Source: Streptomyces sp. YIM 121038
Lineage (GTDB): Bacteria; Actinomycetota; Actinomycetes; Streptomycetales; Streptomycetaceae
NCBI RefSeq assembly: GCF_006088715.1
Contig: NZ_CP030771.1
Location: 7,810,001-7,874,000, forward strand
Length of the DNA stretch: 64,000 bases
Reading direction: 5' to 3'
This document shows, in pieces, positions 44,936 through 54,699 of the stretch. The notes beneath the pieces are model-generated. The model did not search any database. It was given only the letters and a program-made list of their open reading frames with translations, and had not been told where the DNA came from. Position numbers and translations under genes: made by a program. Positions within the stretch are counted from its first letter, which is position 1. The number at the start of each line of letters is the position of its first letter.

Positions 44936-46261
44936 ATGGGTACTCGTGAACACGAGATATACGACATCGTTGGCATCGGGTTCGGCCCGTCCAACCTGTC
45001 CCTGGCCATCGCCCTGGAGGAACACCAGAACAACGCGTCGGGCCGGCCGGTCAAGGCCGCTTTCTTCGAGCGCCAGGCGGCCTTCGGCTGGCACCGCAAC
45101 ATGCTGCTTCCCCAGGCGACGATGCAGATTTCGTTCCTGAAGGACCTGGCCACCTTCCGCAATCCCGTGTCGCGGTACAGCTTCGTGTCGTACCTGCACG
45201 CCTCGGACCGCCTCGTGCAGTTCGTGAACAACCAGGACTTCTTCCCGACCCGCCAGGAGTTCCACCAGTACCTGGAATGGGCCGAGTCGAACTTCAGCGA
45301 CCGCGTCACCTACAACTCGGAAGTGACCGACATCCGGCTTCCCGAGGACGCGGGGACGGGCCCGGAGCAGTATCTCGAAATCACGGTCCGGGACACCGCG
45401 AGCGGCGCGGCCCGCGTCGTGCGGGCCCACAACGTCGCCGTCTCGACGGGCCTCGTGCCGCGCATGCCCGAGGGCATGGAGCGCGACGAACGCGTCTGGC
45501 ACAGCTCGGAGTTCCTGGCGAAGTACGGCCGGATGGACCCGCAGGAGCTGCGGAACGTCGCGGTGGTCGGCGCCGGGCAGAGCGCCGCCGAGATCACCAA
45601 GTACCTGCACGACGTGCTGCCGCACGCGCAGGTGTCGGCGATCCTCCCGTCGTACGGCTACTCCGTGGCCGACGACACGCCCTTCGCCAACCAGGTGTTC
45701 GACCCGGACGCGGTCGACCACTACTACTTCGGCAGCGAGACGACGCGCGACGCGTTCTGGCGCTACCACAAGAACACGAACTACTCCGTCGTCGACGACG
45801 ACGTGATCCGTGAGCTGTTCCGGCGCTCCTACGAGGAAGAGGTCGCGGGCGAGAAGCGCCTGCACTTCCTGAACCTGACCCGGGTCAAGGAAGTGAAGCG
45901 CTCCGGCGGCGACACCCGTGTCGTGCTGCACTCGCTGCTCGGCGGCGAGGCCCAGCAGGAGATCGACGTCGACGCGCTCGTCTTCGCCACCGGCTACGAC
46001 GGCATGGACGCCACGAACCTGCTCGGCGACCTCGACCGCTTCTGCCTCCGCGACGGGGAGGGCCGCCACCAGGTGGAGCGCGACTACCGCGTGGTCACCG
46101 AGCCCGGTCTGTCCTGCGGCATCTACCTCCAGGGCGGCACCGAGCACACGCACGGCCTGACCTCGTCGCTCCTGTCGAACATCGCCATCCGCAGCGGTGA
46201 GATCGCCGACTCCATCGTCGAGCGCCGCGCCGAGCCGGCCCGGGTCGGCAGCGAGGCCTAG
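44936..46261 (+). CDS. ktzI: L-ornithine N5-monooxygenase (KtzI/SidA/PvdA family)
   Basis: FAD- and NADPH-dependent N-hydroxylating monooxygenase of 441 residues. The FAD motif GIGFGPSNLSLAIAL is at the N-terminus, followed by FGWHRNMLLPQATMQISFLKD. The NADPH motif VAVVGAGQSAAEITKYL lies mid-protein, and the C-terminal FATGYDGMDATN and HTHGLTSSLLSNIAIRSG segments are family signatures. Lysine and ornithine hydroxylases cannot be separated by eye; ornithine is preferred because a KtzT-like gene is divergent and argJBD (ornithine biosynthesis) lies 1.2 kb downstream. The start follows GGGAGA. A hydroxamate siderophore role is the alternative. Confidence 0.85.
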   Translation: MGTREHEIYDIVGIGFGPSNLSLAIALEEHQNNASGRPVKAAFFERQAAFGWHRNMLLPQATMQISFLKDLATFRNPVSRYSFVSYLHASDRLVQFVNNQDFFPTRQEFHQYLEWAESNFSDRVTYNSEVTDIRLPEDAGTGPEQYLEITVRDTASGAARVVRAHNVAVSTGLVPRMPEGMERDERVWHSSEFLAKYGRMDPQELRNVAVVGAGQSAAEITKYLHDVLPHAQVSAILPSYGYSVADDTPFANQVFDPDAVDHYYFGSETTRDAFWRYHKNTNYSVVDDDVIRELFRRSYEEEVAGEKRLHFLNLTRVKEVKRSGGDTRVVLHSLLGGEAQQEIDVDALVFATGYDGMDATNLLGDLDRFCLRDGEGRHQVERDYRVVTEPGLSCGIYLQGGTEHTHGLTSSLLSNIAIRSGEIADSIVERRAEPARVGSEA

Positions 46262-46344
46262 GCCCGCCGGGCCTCCTCCCTCCGCACCAGCTCCGCTCCG
46301 CACCGCGGCCCGTCAGCCCTCCGGCTGGCGGGCCGTACGCGTAC

Positions 46345-46362
46345 GGGTGCGGGTGCGGGTGC
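46345..46362 (+). repeat. Hexamer repeat (GGGTGC)3
   Basis: Three exact GGGTGC units downstream of ktzI, a simple-sequence tract. Confidence 0.5.
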
Positions 46363-46412
46363 GGGGGTGTCGGGGGGCCTGATGCCCGGGGTCTGATGCC
46401 AGGCCCCGGTCC

Positions 46413-46476
46413 GGACGGTGCCCCGCCCGGTGCGGTCCCAGCCAGGACGGTGCCCCGCCCGCGGCGGTCCCGGTCG
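46413..46476 (+). repeat. Two copies of a 32-bp tandem repeat
   Basis: Units begin with GGACGGTGCCCCGCCCG at 46413 and 46445, each followed by a similar GCGGTCCC half. They lie between ktzI and mbtH (convergent genes). Confidence 0.55.
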
Positions 46477-46486
46477 GGGCAGACGA

Positions 46487-46522
46487 GAGGGCCCCGGCAC
46501 CGTTCCCGGCGTCGGGGCCCTC
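46487..46522 (-). terminator. Terminator after mbtH
   Basis: GAGGGCCCCG (46487-46496) and CGGGGCCCTC (46513-46522) form perfect 10-bp arms, with further pairing inside, 18 bases past the minus-strand mbtH stop. Confidence 0.65.
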
Positions 46523-46540
46523 AGGTGTGCGCGGAGCGCG

Positions 46541-46765
46541 TCACGCAGCCTTGTCCGCCGCCATGGCGTCGCGGAGGCTCTTGGGACGCAGGTCGGTCCA
46601 GTTCTGCTCCACGTAGTCCAGGCACTCCTGGCGGCTCGCCTCACCGAACGTGACCCGCCAGCCGGCGGGCACCTCGGCGAAGGACGGCCACAGCGAGTGC
46701 TGCTCCTCGTCGTTCACCAGGATGTAGAACCGGCCGTCCGCGTCGTCGAACGGGTTGCTGCTCAT
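46541..46765 (-). CDS. MbtH-like protein
   Basis: A 74-residue MbtH protein, a non-catalytic chaperone of NRPS adenylation domains. The family line is complete: [40 protein letters not shown]. The ATG at 46765 follows TTGGAGTGACT. No NRPS gene is present anywhere in the window, so it must act on an NRPS encoded elsewhere. It converges on ktzI and diverges from argJ. Confidence 0.93.
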   Translation of the reverse strand: MSSNPFDDADGRFYILVNDEEQHSLWPSFAEVPAGWRVTFGEASRQECLDYVEQNWTDLRPKSLRDAMAADKAA

Positions 46766-47448
46766 AGTCACTCCAATTCGAAAGGTCTGGTCACCGGCCG
46801 GACAGGTCCTCGGGCCCCGCGGAATCCGTCTGCCGCGGTGCACCGGCGAAGGAGAAACCCCCCGGCGGGCCGGGGCCCGCCGCCGCGGCCAAGCCGTCCG
46901 CGGGCCGGGTACCGGCTCCGCCATTGTCGTTCGATGCGGCCCCGGCGTCCAGATCCGCCCGTCTCCGGGGAATTGCCGGGGACCGTCCCGGGACGATACT
47001 GCGCCGACGGGAAATCCGTATCGACGCCGGGGTGAAAAGTCGGGTGCGAATCCGGACCGCCCCCGGCCCCACCACTACGGAGACCGGCGGGGCCGCCGTC
47101 GCTATGGCGCCCGTCGCCCGCCGCACGTCCTGTGGACAGGACAACGCACCGGTGCCGCGCGCCGGAATCGCGGGTAGTTTGTTGCGAGCTGCCGGTCGGT
47201 CCCGCCCGACGCTCCGCGCACTTCCCCGAAGCCCATCGGCGAGCTGTGCGACCAGTCGGCAGGCGGGCAACGCAAAGGAACCGGCAGCACGTTGTTGAGT
47301 TTCGACGCCGAGCCGTCGGAGCCGTCAGAATCGAGGAATGGGGCGGCGTCGGCCAGGCAATGTCAGGGCCGTGGCCGACGCCCTTGCCAATGGCCCCCCT
47401 CGGCCTTCCCGGGAAGCCGGGAACTTCCGCTTGAGGAGAAGCAGAGCC
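46766..47448. other. Divergent region between mbtH and argJ
   Basis: 683 bases with no credible gene; argC, the usual first gene of an argCJBD operon, is not present. It contains CGTCCCGGGACG (46984-46995), a perfect 12-bp palindrome, and the operator-like palindrome at 47127-47142 that matches the one at ktzT-ktzI. Confidence 0.5.
47127..47142. promoter_or_regulatory. Palindrome GTCCTGTGGACAGGAC between mbtH and argJ
   Basis: Perfect 7-bp arms around GG. Identical in 14 of 16 bases to the core of the ktzT-ktzI palindrome at 44656-44671. It lies 307 bases before argJ and 361 bases before mbtH. Confidence 0.6.
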
Positions 47449-48603
47449 ATGAGCGTCACGGCACCACGAGGTTTTTCGGCCGCAGGCGTCGCGGCCGGAA
47501 TCAAAAGCAATGGAAATCCTGATCTGGCCCTCGTCGTGAACAACGGCCCATGCCGGGCCGCAGCCGGTGTCTTCACCGCGAACCGGGTGAAGGCCGCCCC
47601 CGTGGTGTGGAGCGAACAGGTCATCAGGGGCGGCACCGTGAGCGCCGTCATCCTCAATTCCGGCGGGGCCAACGCCTGCACGGGCGCACCCGGATTCCAG
47701 GACACGCGGGCCACGGCCGAGCGCGTCGCCGAGGTCCTCGACGGGCACCGCGCCGGAGAGGTCGCGGTGGCCTCCACCGGGCTCATCGGCACCCGGCTTC
47801 CGATGGACCGGCTCCTGCCGGGCGTCGACACCGCGGCGGCCGCCCTGTCGCAGGACGGCGGCGAGCAGGCCGCCATCGCCATCAAGACGACCGACAGCGT
47901 GCACAAGACGGCCGTCTTCGAGGGCGCGGGCTGGACCGTCGGCGGCATGGCCAAGGGCGCGGGCATGCTCGCCCCCGGCCTCGCCACCATGCTGGTCGTC
48001 CTCACCACGGACGCCGACCTGGACCGCAAGACCCTGGACCGGGCGCTGCGCGAGGCGACCCGGCTCACCTTCGACCGGGTCGACTCCGACGGCTGCATGT
48101 CCACCAACGACACCGTGCTGCTGCTCGCGTCCGGCGCCTCGGGGAAGACCCCCGGCCACGCCGCGTTCGCCGAGGCGGTCCGCACGGTCTGCGAGGACCT
48201 GGCCAGGCAGCTCATCGGCGACGCCGAGGGCGCCAGCAAGGACATCCGCATCGACGTGGTCAACGCGGCCACCGAGGACGACGCGGTGGAGGCCGGGCGC
48301 TCCATCGCCCGCAACAACCTCCTCAAGTGCGCCATCCACGGCGAGGACCCCAACTGGGGCCGCGTCCTGTCGGCCATCGGCACCACCGGCGCGGCCTTCG
48401 AGCCCGACCGGCTGAACGTCGCCATCAACGGCGTGTGGGTCTGCAAGGACGGCTCGATCGGCGCGGACCGCGACGGCGTGGACATGAGCGGCCGCGAGGT
48501 CGTCATCACCGCGGACCTCGCGGCCGGCACCGAGGGGGCCACCTTGTGGGCGAACGACCTGACGGCCGAGTACGTCCACGAGAACAGCGCGTACTCGTCA
48601 TGA
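47449..48603 (+). CDS. argJ: Glutamate N-acetyltransferase/ornithine acetyltransferase
   Basis: Bifunctional ArgJ of 384 residues, which recycles the acetyl group from N-acetylornithine to glutamate and releases ornithine. The autocleavage region [16 protein letters not shown] contains the nucleophile Thr. [17 protein letters not shown] and EDPNWGRV are family motifs. The ATG at 47449 follows GAGGAG. It is the first gene of an argJ-argB-argD set that overlaps argB by 4 bases and lacks argC and argR, unlike the usual biosynthetic operon. Confidence 0.93.
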   Translation: MSVTAPRGFSAAGVAAGIKSNGNPDLALVVNNGPCRAAAGVFTANRVKAAPVVWSEQVIRGGTVSAVILNSGGANACTGAPGFQDTRATAERVAEVLDGHRAGEVAVASTGLIGTRLPMDRLLPGVDTAAAALSQDGGEQAAIAIKTTDSVHKTAVFEGAGWTVGGMAKGAGMLAPGLATMLVVLTTDADLDRKTLDRALREATRLTFDRVDSDGCMSTNDTVLLLASGASGKTPGHAAFAEAVRTVCEDLARQLIGDAEGASKDIRIDVVNAATEDDAVEAGRSIARNNLLKCAIHGEDPNWGRVLSAIGTTGAAFEPDRLNVAINGVWVCKDGSIGADRDGVDMSGREVVITADLAAGTEGATLWANDLTAEYVHENSAYSS

Positions 48604-49511
48604 GGAGCGCCACCCACTCGCACCCCGCACTGGTGAAGGCGCAGTCCGTGATGGACGCGCTGCCCTGGCTGAACCGCCACCAAGGCAAGATCTGCGTCAT
48701 CAAGTTCGGCGGCAACGCCATGATCGACGACGAGCTGAAGGCCGCCTTCGCCCACGACGTCGTCTTCCTGCGGCACGCCGGGCTCAAGCCCGTCGTCGTC
48801 CACGGCGGCGGCCCCCAGATCAGCGCCGCACTACGCCTGCACGACATCCCGAGCGAGTTCAAGGAGGGCCTGCGGGTCACCTCGCCGGAGGCCATGGACG
48901 TCGTCCGCATGGTCCTCGCCGGACAGGTGCAGCGCGAGCTCGTCGGGCTCATCAACCAGCACGGACCGCTCGCCGTCGGCCTGACCGGCGAGGACGCCGA
49001 CACCATCACGGCGACCAAGCACCGGCCGAAGAACGAGGACGGCGAGCGCGTCGACATCGGCCGGGTCGGCGAGATCGTCGGGGTGAACCCCGGCGCGGTC
49101 GAGGCGCTCCTCGACGACGGCCGCATCCCGGTGATCTCGCCCGTCGCCCGCAGCGTCGACGACGAGTACGTCTACAACGTGAACGCCGACACCGCCGCCG
49201 CCGGGGTCGCCGCCGCCCTCAACGCGCACACGCTGGTGTTCCTCACCGACGTCGAGGGCCTGTACCGGGACTGGCCGGACAGCGACGAGGTGATCAGCAG
49301 GCTCAGCGCGAGCGAGCTGGAGAAGGTCCTGCCCGATCTGCACGACGGCATGGTGCCGAAGATGGCCGGGTGCCTGCACGCGGTCCGCAACGGCGTGGGC
49401 AGCGCGCGCGTGATCGACGGCCGCGTCCAGCACTCGGTGCTCCTGGAGATGTTCACGCGCGAGGAGATCGGCACCCTCGTGATGCCGGACATCGAGGAGG
49501 GCTTGCGATGA
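48600..49511 (+). CDS. argB: Acetylglutamate kinase
   Basis: ArgB of 303 residues, phosphorylating N-acetylglutamate. The ATP/substrate motifs [11 protein letters not shown] and VHGGGPQIS, then [14 protein letters not shown] and [11 protein letters not shown], are intact. Its ATG overlaps the argJ stop (ATGA). Confidence 0.94.
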   Translation: MRSATHSHPALVKAQSVMDALPWLNRHQGKICVIKFGGNAMIDDELKAAFAHDVVFLRHAGLKPVVVHGGGPQISAALRLHDIPSEFKEGLRVTSPEAMDVVRMVLAGQVQRELVGLINQHGPLAVGLTGEDADTITATKHRPKNEDGERVDIGRVGEIVGVNPGAVEALLDDGRIPVISPVARSVDDEYVYNVNADTAAAGVAAALNAHTLVFLTDVEGLYRDWPDSDEVISRLSASELEKVLPDLHDGMVPKMAGCLHAVRNGVGSARVIDGRVQHSVLLEMFTREEIGTLVMPDIEEGLR

Positions 49512-49611
49512 TCGGGTCCGATGGACGACGGCGACCCGCCCCCGCGACCCGGGGCGACGGGCGCCGGCGCACGAGGGCCGCGACGGGCGCGGCCGTGGAA
49601 GAGGGGACGCG

Positions 49612-50850
<1,239 letters not shown>

Positions 50851-50974
50851 CCCGGGCGCACGCCGACTCCAGGGCCGCTCGTCATCGGCGGGCGGCCTTC
50901 CGGCGATCCGGAACGGCCTCCTCACTCCCCTTGGTGCCTGTCAGGCATCGGCACGCGCCAGTCTCGGCTTGCAG

Positions 50975-51004
50975 TGGCGCCAGAGTGATGCCATCATGGC
51001 GTCG
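50975..51004 (+). promoter_or_regulatory. RHH operator array B upstream of the DUF4097 gene
   Basis: TGGCGCCA (50975), TGATGCCA (50986) and TGGCGTCG (50997) stand exactly 11 bp apart, the same step as array A. TTGCAG at 50969 could be the -35. The preceding stretch GCGCCAGTCTCGGCTTG resembles one before the array at 54234, so the two promoters appear paralogous. Confidence 0.68.
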
Positions 51005-51090
51005 CGGAGCGCGTGCCGCCTGTCGGCACGCCACCTCCCCTCGCCGTCCCACCGGGGACGCCCGGCAGAACCCATGAGGACGGGGCAGCC

Positions 51091-51930
51091 ATGCCAGCCT
51101 TCGACACCCCCGAGCCGATCTCGGTCTCGTTGCAGCTCAACGCCGGGGTCCTGCGCTTCACCGCGGGCGCGGGCGCCCGTACCGTCGTCGAGGTGAGCCC
51201 GAGCAGCGGATTCAGTCAGGCGGACCGCAGCGCCGCCGAGCAGACCCGGGTCGAGTTCGCCCATGGGCGACTCCTGATCAGGGCGCCCAAGAGGCGCAGC
51301 CTCTTCGGCTCCGGCGGCTCCGTCGACGTGACCGTCGACCTGCCCGCGGGCTCCGACGTGACGGGTGACGCCCTCGTGGCCGACCTGTACGTCGAGGGCG
51401 AGCTGGGGGAGTGCGTGTTCAAGACGGAGGTCGGCAAGATCCATCTGGAGCGCGCCGGGCGCCTCCAGCTCAACACCGGATACGGCGACGTCAGGATCGG
51501 CAGCGCCATCGGCGAGGCCGACATCCGCGTCGCCTCCGGTGACATCTCCGTCGGCCGCGTCGACGGCCCGCTCACCCTCAGGAACTCCAGCGGGGACTCC
51601 GACATCGAAGAGGTCACGGGCCCGCTGCGGGTGACCGTGAACCGCGGCGACATCACCATCGGCCGCGTCCACGACGCCGTCGCCGCGCGCTCCGTGACCG
51701 GTGACGTCCGGCTCGGCGAGGTCTCCTGCGGCCGCGTCGAACTCCGGGCCGCGACGGGGCAGTTGGAGATAGGGGTCAAGAGCGGGACGGCCGCCTGGCT
51801 CGACATCCACACCAAGGTCGGCCACATACGCAACTCCCTGGGCGCGTCGGACGCCCCGGAGGAGCCCGGCAAGGCCGTGGAGATACACGCCGTCACCAGC
51901 CGCGGCGACATCGTCATACGCCGGGTCTGA
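51091..51930 (+). CDS. DUF4097 beta-strand repeat protein
   Basis: A 279-residue protein of repeating short beta strands, characteristic of DUF4097 (adhesin-like beta-helix folds): GDVRIGSAIGEADIRVASGD, ISVGRVDGPLTLRNSSGDSD and DITIGRVHDAVAARSVTGDV. No signal peptide is visible, so it is probably cytoplasmic or non-classically located. Function unknown. ATG 51091 follows ATGAGGAC; a GTG at 51013 is in frame and possible. Operator array B lies 87 bases upstream. In related Streptomyces such genes often follow a HicB-like gene and precede a Drr-type ABC transporter (recollection); here those partners are missing or broken up. Confidence 0.82.
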   Translation: MPAFDTPEPISVSLQLNAGVLRFTAGAGARTVVEVSPSSGFSQADRSAAEQTRVEFAHGRLLIRAPKRRSLFGSGGSVDVTVDLPAGSDVTGDALVADLYVEGELGECVFKTEVGKIHLERAGRLQLNTGYGDVRIGSAIGEADIRVASGDISVGRVDGPLTLRNSSGDSDIEEVTGPLRVTVNRGDITIGRVHDAVAARSVTGDVRLGEVSCGRVELRAATGQLEIGVKSGTAAWLDIHTKVGHIRNSLGASDAPEEPGKAVEIHAVTSRGDIVIRRV

Positions 51931-52233
51931 GCACCCGCGCCGGACCCCGGCCACGGCAACGCGCCCGGGCGGCCCCGCCTGCGGTGGGCCCACGCCTGGT
52001 GACGCCCGCGCGGCATCCGTAACGGTGACGCCCCTGCGGCAGCCACGGTGACGGCGGCCTCCGGCGTGCCCGCCCGGCCCGTCTCCCCGACCTCGTCGGC
52101 CCGATGACTTCGCGTGTCGTCGCCACCCCCTCGCCTCCCGTCGTCGCCACCCCTTCGTGCCCCGCGGTGCCCGACCGCGCCCCGTGCCTCCGCGCGCTCT
52201 GGACCACGCGCGATCTGAAACAGGTGATTTTTC
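51931..52233. other. Gene-free stretch with direct repeats
   Basis: 303 bases without a gene. Contains several GGTGACG units and two copies of GTCGTCGCCACCCC (52116-52129 and 52140-52153, 24 bp apart). The P450 promoter must lie here but no clear -10/-35 is seen. Confidence 0.45.
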
Positions 52234-53457
52234 ATGACGTATCACTCAACGTGCTCCTCGCCGCTCACCCTGCTCGTCGACGAGTGGGGAGCGCACCCCC
52301 TGCACTTCTGGCTGCGCGGTCAGGAGCCCGCGCGGGCCGTGGAGTTCGACGAGCGGCTCGGGGTCTGGAACGTGTACGGCCACCGGGAGGCCGTCGAGGT
52401 CTTCGGCGACCCCGGCGCCTACTCGTCCGACGTCGTACGCCACTTCGCGCCCGACGCGCCGGAGTACGAGCGCGGCGGCATGCTCACGCAGCTGGACCCG
52501 CCCGAGCACCGCAAGCTGCGCAGGATCGTCAGCCGCGCCTTCACGCCCCGGCTCGTGGCCGGGCTCGGGCCGCGGATCGGCGCCCTCACCCACGAGCTGC
52601 TCGACCGGGTCGGGGGCGGCCCGGCGATGGACCTCGTCGCGGACCTCGCCCACCCGCTGCCGGTGACCGTCATCGCCGAACTCCTCGGGGTGCCGGGCGA
52701 GGACCGGGAGCTGTTCCGGCAGTGGGCCGAGGAGCTGCTCGCGCGCACCGAGGTGGCATCGGCCGGCGGCACGGCGGAGACCGCGGACATGGTCGCGGCC
52801 GTCCTCGACCTGTCGGCGCGGATGAGCGCGTACTTCGGTACGCACGCCGAGGAGCGCAGGCGGCGCCCGCAGGACGACCTGCTGACCGCGCTCGTACAGG
52901 CCGAGGTGGACGGGGAGCGGCTGAGCGCGGCGGCCCTCGGCAACTTCGCCCAACTGCTGCTCGTCGCCGGGCACATCACGACGACGATACTGCTGGGCAA
53001 CGCGGTGCTCTGTCTGGACGCCCACTCCGGGGCGTGGGGGCGGGTGCGGGCGGACCGGGGCCTGGTCCCCGGGGTGATCGAGGAGACGATGCGGCTGCTG
53101 CCGCCCTTCTCGATCTTCTACCGGGCGACCACCCGCGCGGTGGAGCTCGGCGGGCGGCGGCTGCCCGCGGGGCAGGTCGTCGCGCTGTGGCTGGGCGCGG
53201 CGAACCGGGACGCGCGCGTCTTCGCCGACCCGCACGGCTTCCGGCCGGAGCGCGACCCCAACCCGCACCTGGGCTTCGGCCGCGGCATCCACTTCTGTCT
53301 GGGGGCGCCGCTGGCCCGGTTCGAGGCGCGGATCGCCCTGGAGATCCTGCTCGAACGCTTTCCCGGGCTGCGCACCGACCCGCGGCGTCCGCCGGTCTTC
53401 CAGACGACGCCGGAGGTGGTGGGGCCACGGACGCTGCCGCTGCTCACGAGGGTCTGA
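52234..53457 (+). CDS. Cytochrome P450
   Basis: Class I bacterial P450 of 407 residues. The heme-ligand loop FGRGIHFCLGAPLAR contains the proximal Cys. The I-helix LLVAGHITTT carries the oxygen-activation Thr, and the K-helix ExxR is EETMR. MLTQLDPPEHRKLRRIVSRA is the usual C-helix region. No ferredoxin gene adjoins it. Substrate unknown; closeness to the piperazate cassette allows a tailoring role, which is speculative. Confidence 0.9.
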   Translation: MTYHSTCSSPLTLLVDEWGAHPLHFWLRGQEPARAVEFDERLGVWNVYGHREAVEVFGDPGAYSSDVVRHFAPDAPEYERGGMLTQLDPPEHRKLRRIVSRAFTPRLVAGLGPRIGALTHELLDRVGGGPAMDLVADLAHPLPVTVIAELLGVPGEDRELFRQWAEELLARTEVASAGGTAETADMVAAVLDLSARMSAYFGTHAEERRRRPQDDLLTALVQAEVDGERLSAAALGNFAQLLLVAGHITTTILLGNAVLCLDAHSGAWGRVRADRGLVPGVIEETMRLLPPFSIFYRATTRAVELGGRRLPAGQVVALWLGAANRDARVFADPHGFRPERDPNPHLGFGRGIHFCLGAPLARFEARIALEILLERFPGLRTDPRRPPVFQTTPEVVGPRTLPLLTRV

Positions 53458-53471
53458 GCGCGGCGCCGGAG

Positions 53472-53945
53472 TCAGCGGCCCGGATCCTCGGGGTCCAGGA
53501 ACGTGGAGACGACCTCGCCGAGGCCGGGCGAGTGCACCGTGATCGCGGTGATCTCGATGCCCGCCTCGTCGAGCACGCCGAGGACGGCGCGCAGCGTGGC
53601 GGCGGTGCCGTCGCCGGGCACTTGGAGGGCGAGCACCTCGTGGTCGGGCACGGCGCAGTCGAACAGGGCGGCGGCCGTGTCCAGGTCGCTCGGGCTGGAG
53701 AGCTGGAGCCGGATGTAGCCGCCGGAGAGGGCCGCGCTGAGCAGGCCGAGGGGGATCCCGCGGGGCGGCGTGCCCGGGGGCGGTTCGGACGGGCGGTGGT
53801 GCCAGGCGAGGTCCTCGGCGTGCGGCGCGGACGAGTCCGGCGCCGTACGGCGTTCACCGCCGGGGGGCCACCCTCCTTCCCCGCCCGCGTCCGCTGTGAC
53901 GACGAACCCGTGCCGAAAATCATCGACGTATGGCGTGAAGTTCAT
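53472..53945 (-). CDS. Chimeric protein: HicB-like N-terminus fused to DrrA C-terminal domain
   Basis: A 157-residue protein. Residues 1-25 (MNFTPYVDDFRHGF, then TADAGGE) align with the start of the HicB-like protein at 39349 (MELTRYVDHLRQ, then AVEAGDE). Residues 26-72 are low complexity. Residues 75-157 match the C-terminal domain of the ABC ATPase at 54700-55656, for example LRAVLGVLDEAGIEITAITV against LRAVLDVLEGSGIQAEALTV. There is no ATPase core, DUF4097 segment or RHH domain. The simplest explanation is an in-frame deletion that joined the first gene of a hicB-DUF4097-drrA operon to the last. Its start codon is embedded in operator array C exactly as in the intact gene. Function unlikely but not excluded. 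Confidence 0.72.
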   Translation of the reverse strand: MNFTPYVDDFRHGFVVTADAGGEGGWPPGGERRTAPDSSAPHAEDLAWHHRPSEPPPGTPPRGIPLGLLSAALSGGYIRLQLSSPSDLDTAAALFDCAVPDHEVLALQVPGDGTAATLRAVLGVLDEAGIEITAITVHSPGLGEVVSTFLDPEDPGR

Positions 53946-53974
53946 GACGCCATGATGGCACAGGAGTGGCGCCA
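53945..53974 (-). promoter_or_regulatory. RHH operator array C at the chimeric gene
   Basis: TGACGCCA (53945), TGGCACAG (53956) and TGGCGCCA (53967) are exactly 11 bp apart. Read on the minus strand, the last base of the third octamer is the A of the ATG, the same geometry as array A. Confidence 0.7.
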
Positions 53975-54190
53975 TTCAAGTGGAGTCCCGGCCTGGGCCC
54001 TCTGGAGTGGCTGATTCCGAACGCTGTCCTCCGCTTCATTTCGGACTAAGGGTCATTATTGGGGCGGAGTCGTGCCTGCTGTTTCTGCTCTCGGCGCGGG
54101 GCTTTCCGGTGTGGCCGAGGGGGGCGACGTGCGCGGCGGGTGTTCCGGTCGCCGTCCTTGGTGCCCGGTCGCGGCTCTGGGCGGGCGGGT

Positions 54191-54252
54191 TGGCGCGAAC
54201 GTGGCACCTTCCGTGCGCCAGTTCGGTTTGTGGTGGCGTCAGTGTGGCGCCA
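54191..54252. promoter_or_regulatory. RHH operator array E: five octamers in helical phase
   Basis: TGGCGCGA (54191), TGGCACCT (54202), GTGCGCCA (54213), TGGCGTCA (54234) and TGGCGCCA (54245) are spaced 11, 11, 21 and 11 bp. The GCGCCAGTTCGGTTTG stretch resembles that before array B. No gene directly follows on either strand. Confidence 0.6.
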
Positions 54253-54493
54253 ATTCCCCTGGGGGAAGGGGTGCGCTCCGGAGGGAGTGTGGGCGGCTCC
54301 CGCTGTCGAGTGTCCGGCCGCCGCGCCCCCGGCGCTGCCCCCGAAGCCAAGTCGCCCATTCCTCCGTGCTGTTGAGTGGAAGCGCTCCAGGGTCGCGGGC
54401 GCGCCGACGTGATCTTGTCCTGGTGGCCGGGACAGCGGTGTCCGGCCTGCGGCAGTGGCGCCGGGCGGGGGGTGTCCACAACCGGAACGAAGA

Positions 54494-54522
54494 TGGCGCC
54501 ACGGTGGCTCGTCGTGGCGCCA
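54494..54522 (+). promoter_or_regulatory. RHH operator array D upstream of the DrrA-like gene
   Basis: TGGCGCCA (54494), TGGCTCGT (54505) and TGGCGCCA (54515) stand 11 and 10 bp apart. TAGCAT at 54529-54534 could be the -10 of a plus-strand promoter leading into the ATPase gene about 165 bases on. Confidence 0.6.
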
Positions 54523-54699
54523 CGGTCGTAGCATGATGCCGGTATGCGTCCGCAGCCCCTCTGCCCGCCGAGCAGGTCGGCGACCTCAAGGGCCCGCCCC
54601 TCCCGGCCGGGGCGAGTGGAGAGCGCCGCGGGGCGGTCCGGCGGCCCGCCCCGGGCGGGGAACGACCGTGAAGCACCGAAGGAAACGAGCAGGGGCACC

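Larger units (their letters stand above)
53975..54699. other. Gene-free region carrying two operator arrays
   Basis: 725 bases between the chimeric gene and the DrrA-like ATPase with no credible gene on either strand, despite long open frames that look like composition artefacts. It contains operator arrays at 54191-54252 and 54494-54522, which suggests that one or more operator-linked genes were lost from here. Confidence 0.5.

Noticed and set aside
54377..54389. TGGAAGCGCTCCA, resembling a LacI-family operator
   Set aside because: Imperfect symmetry and no LacI-type gene or sugar gene nearby.
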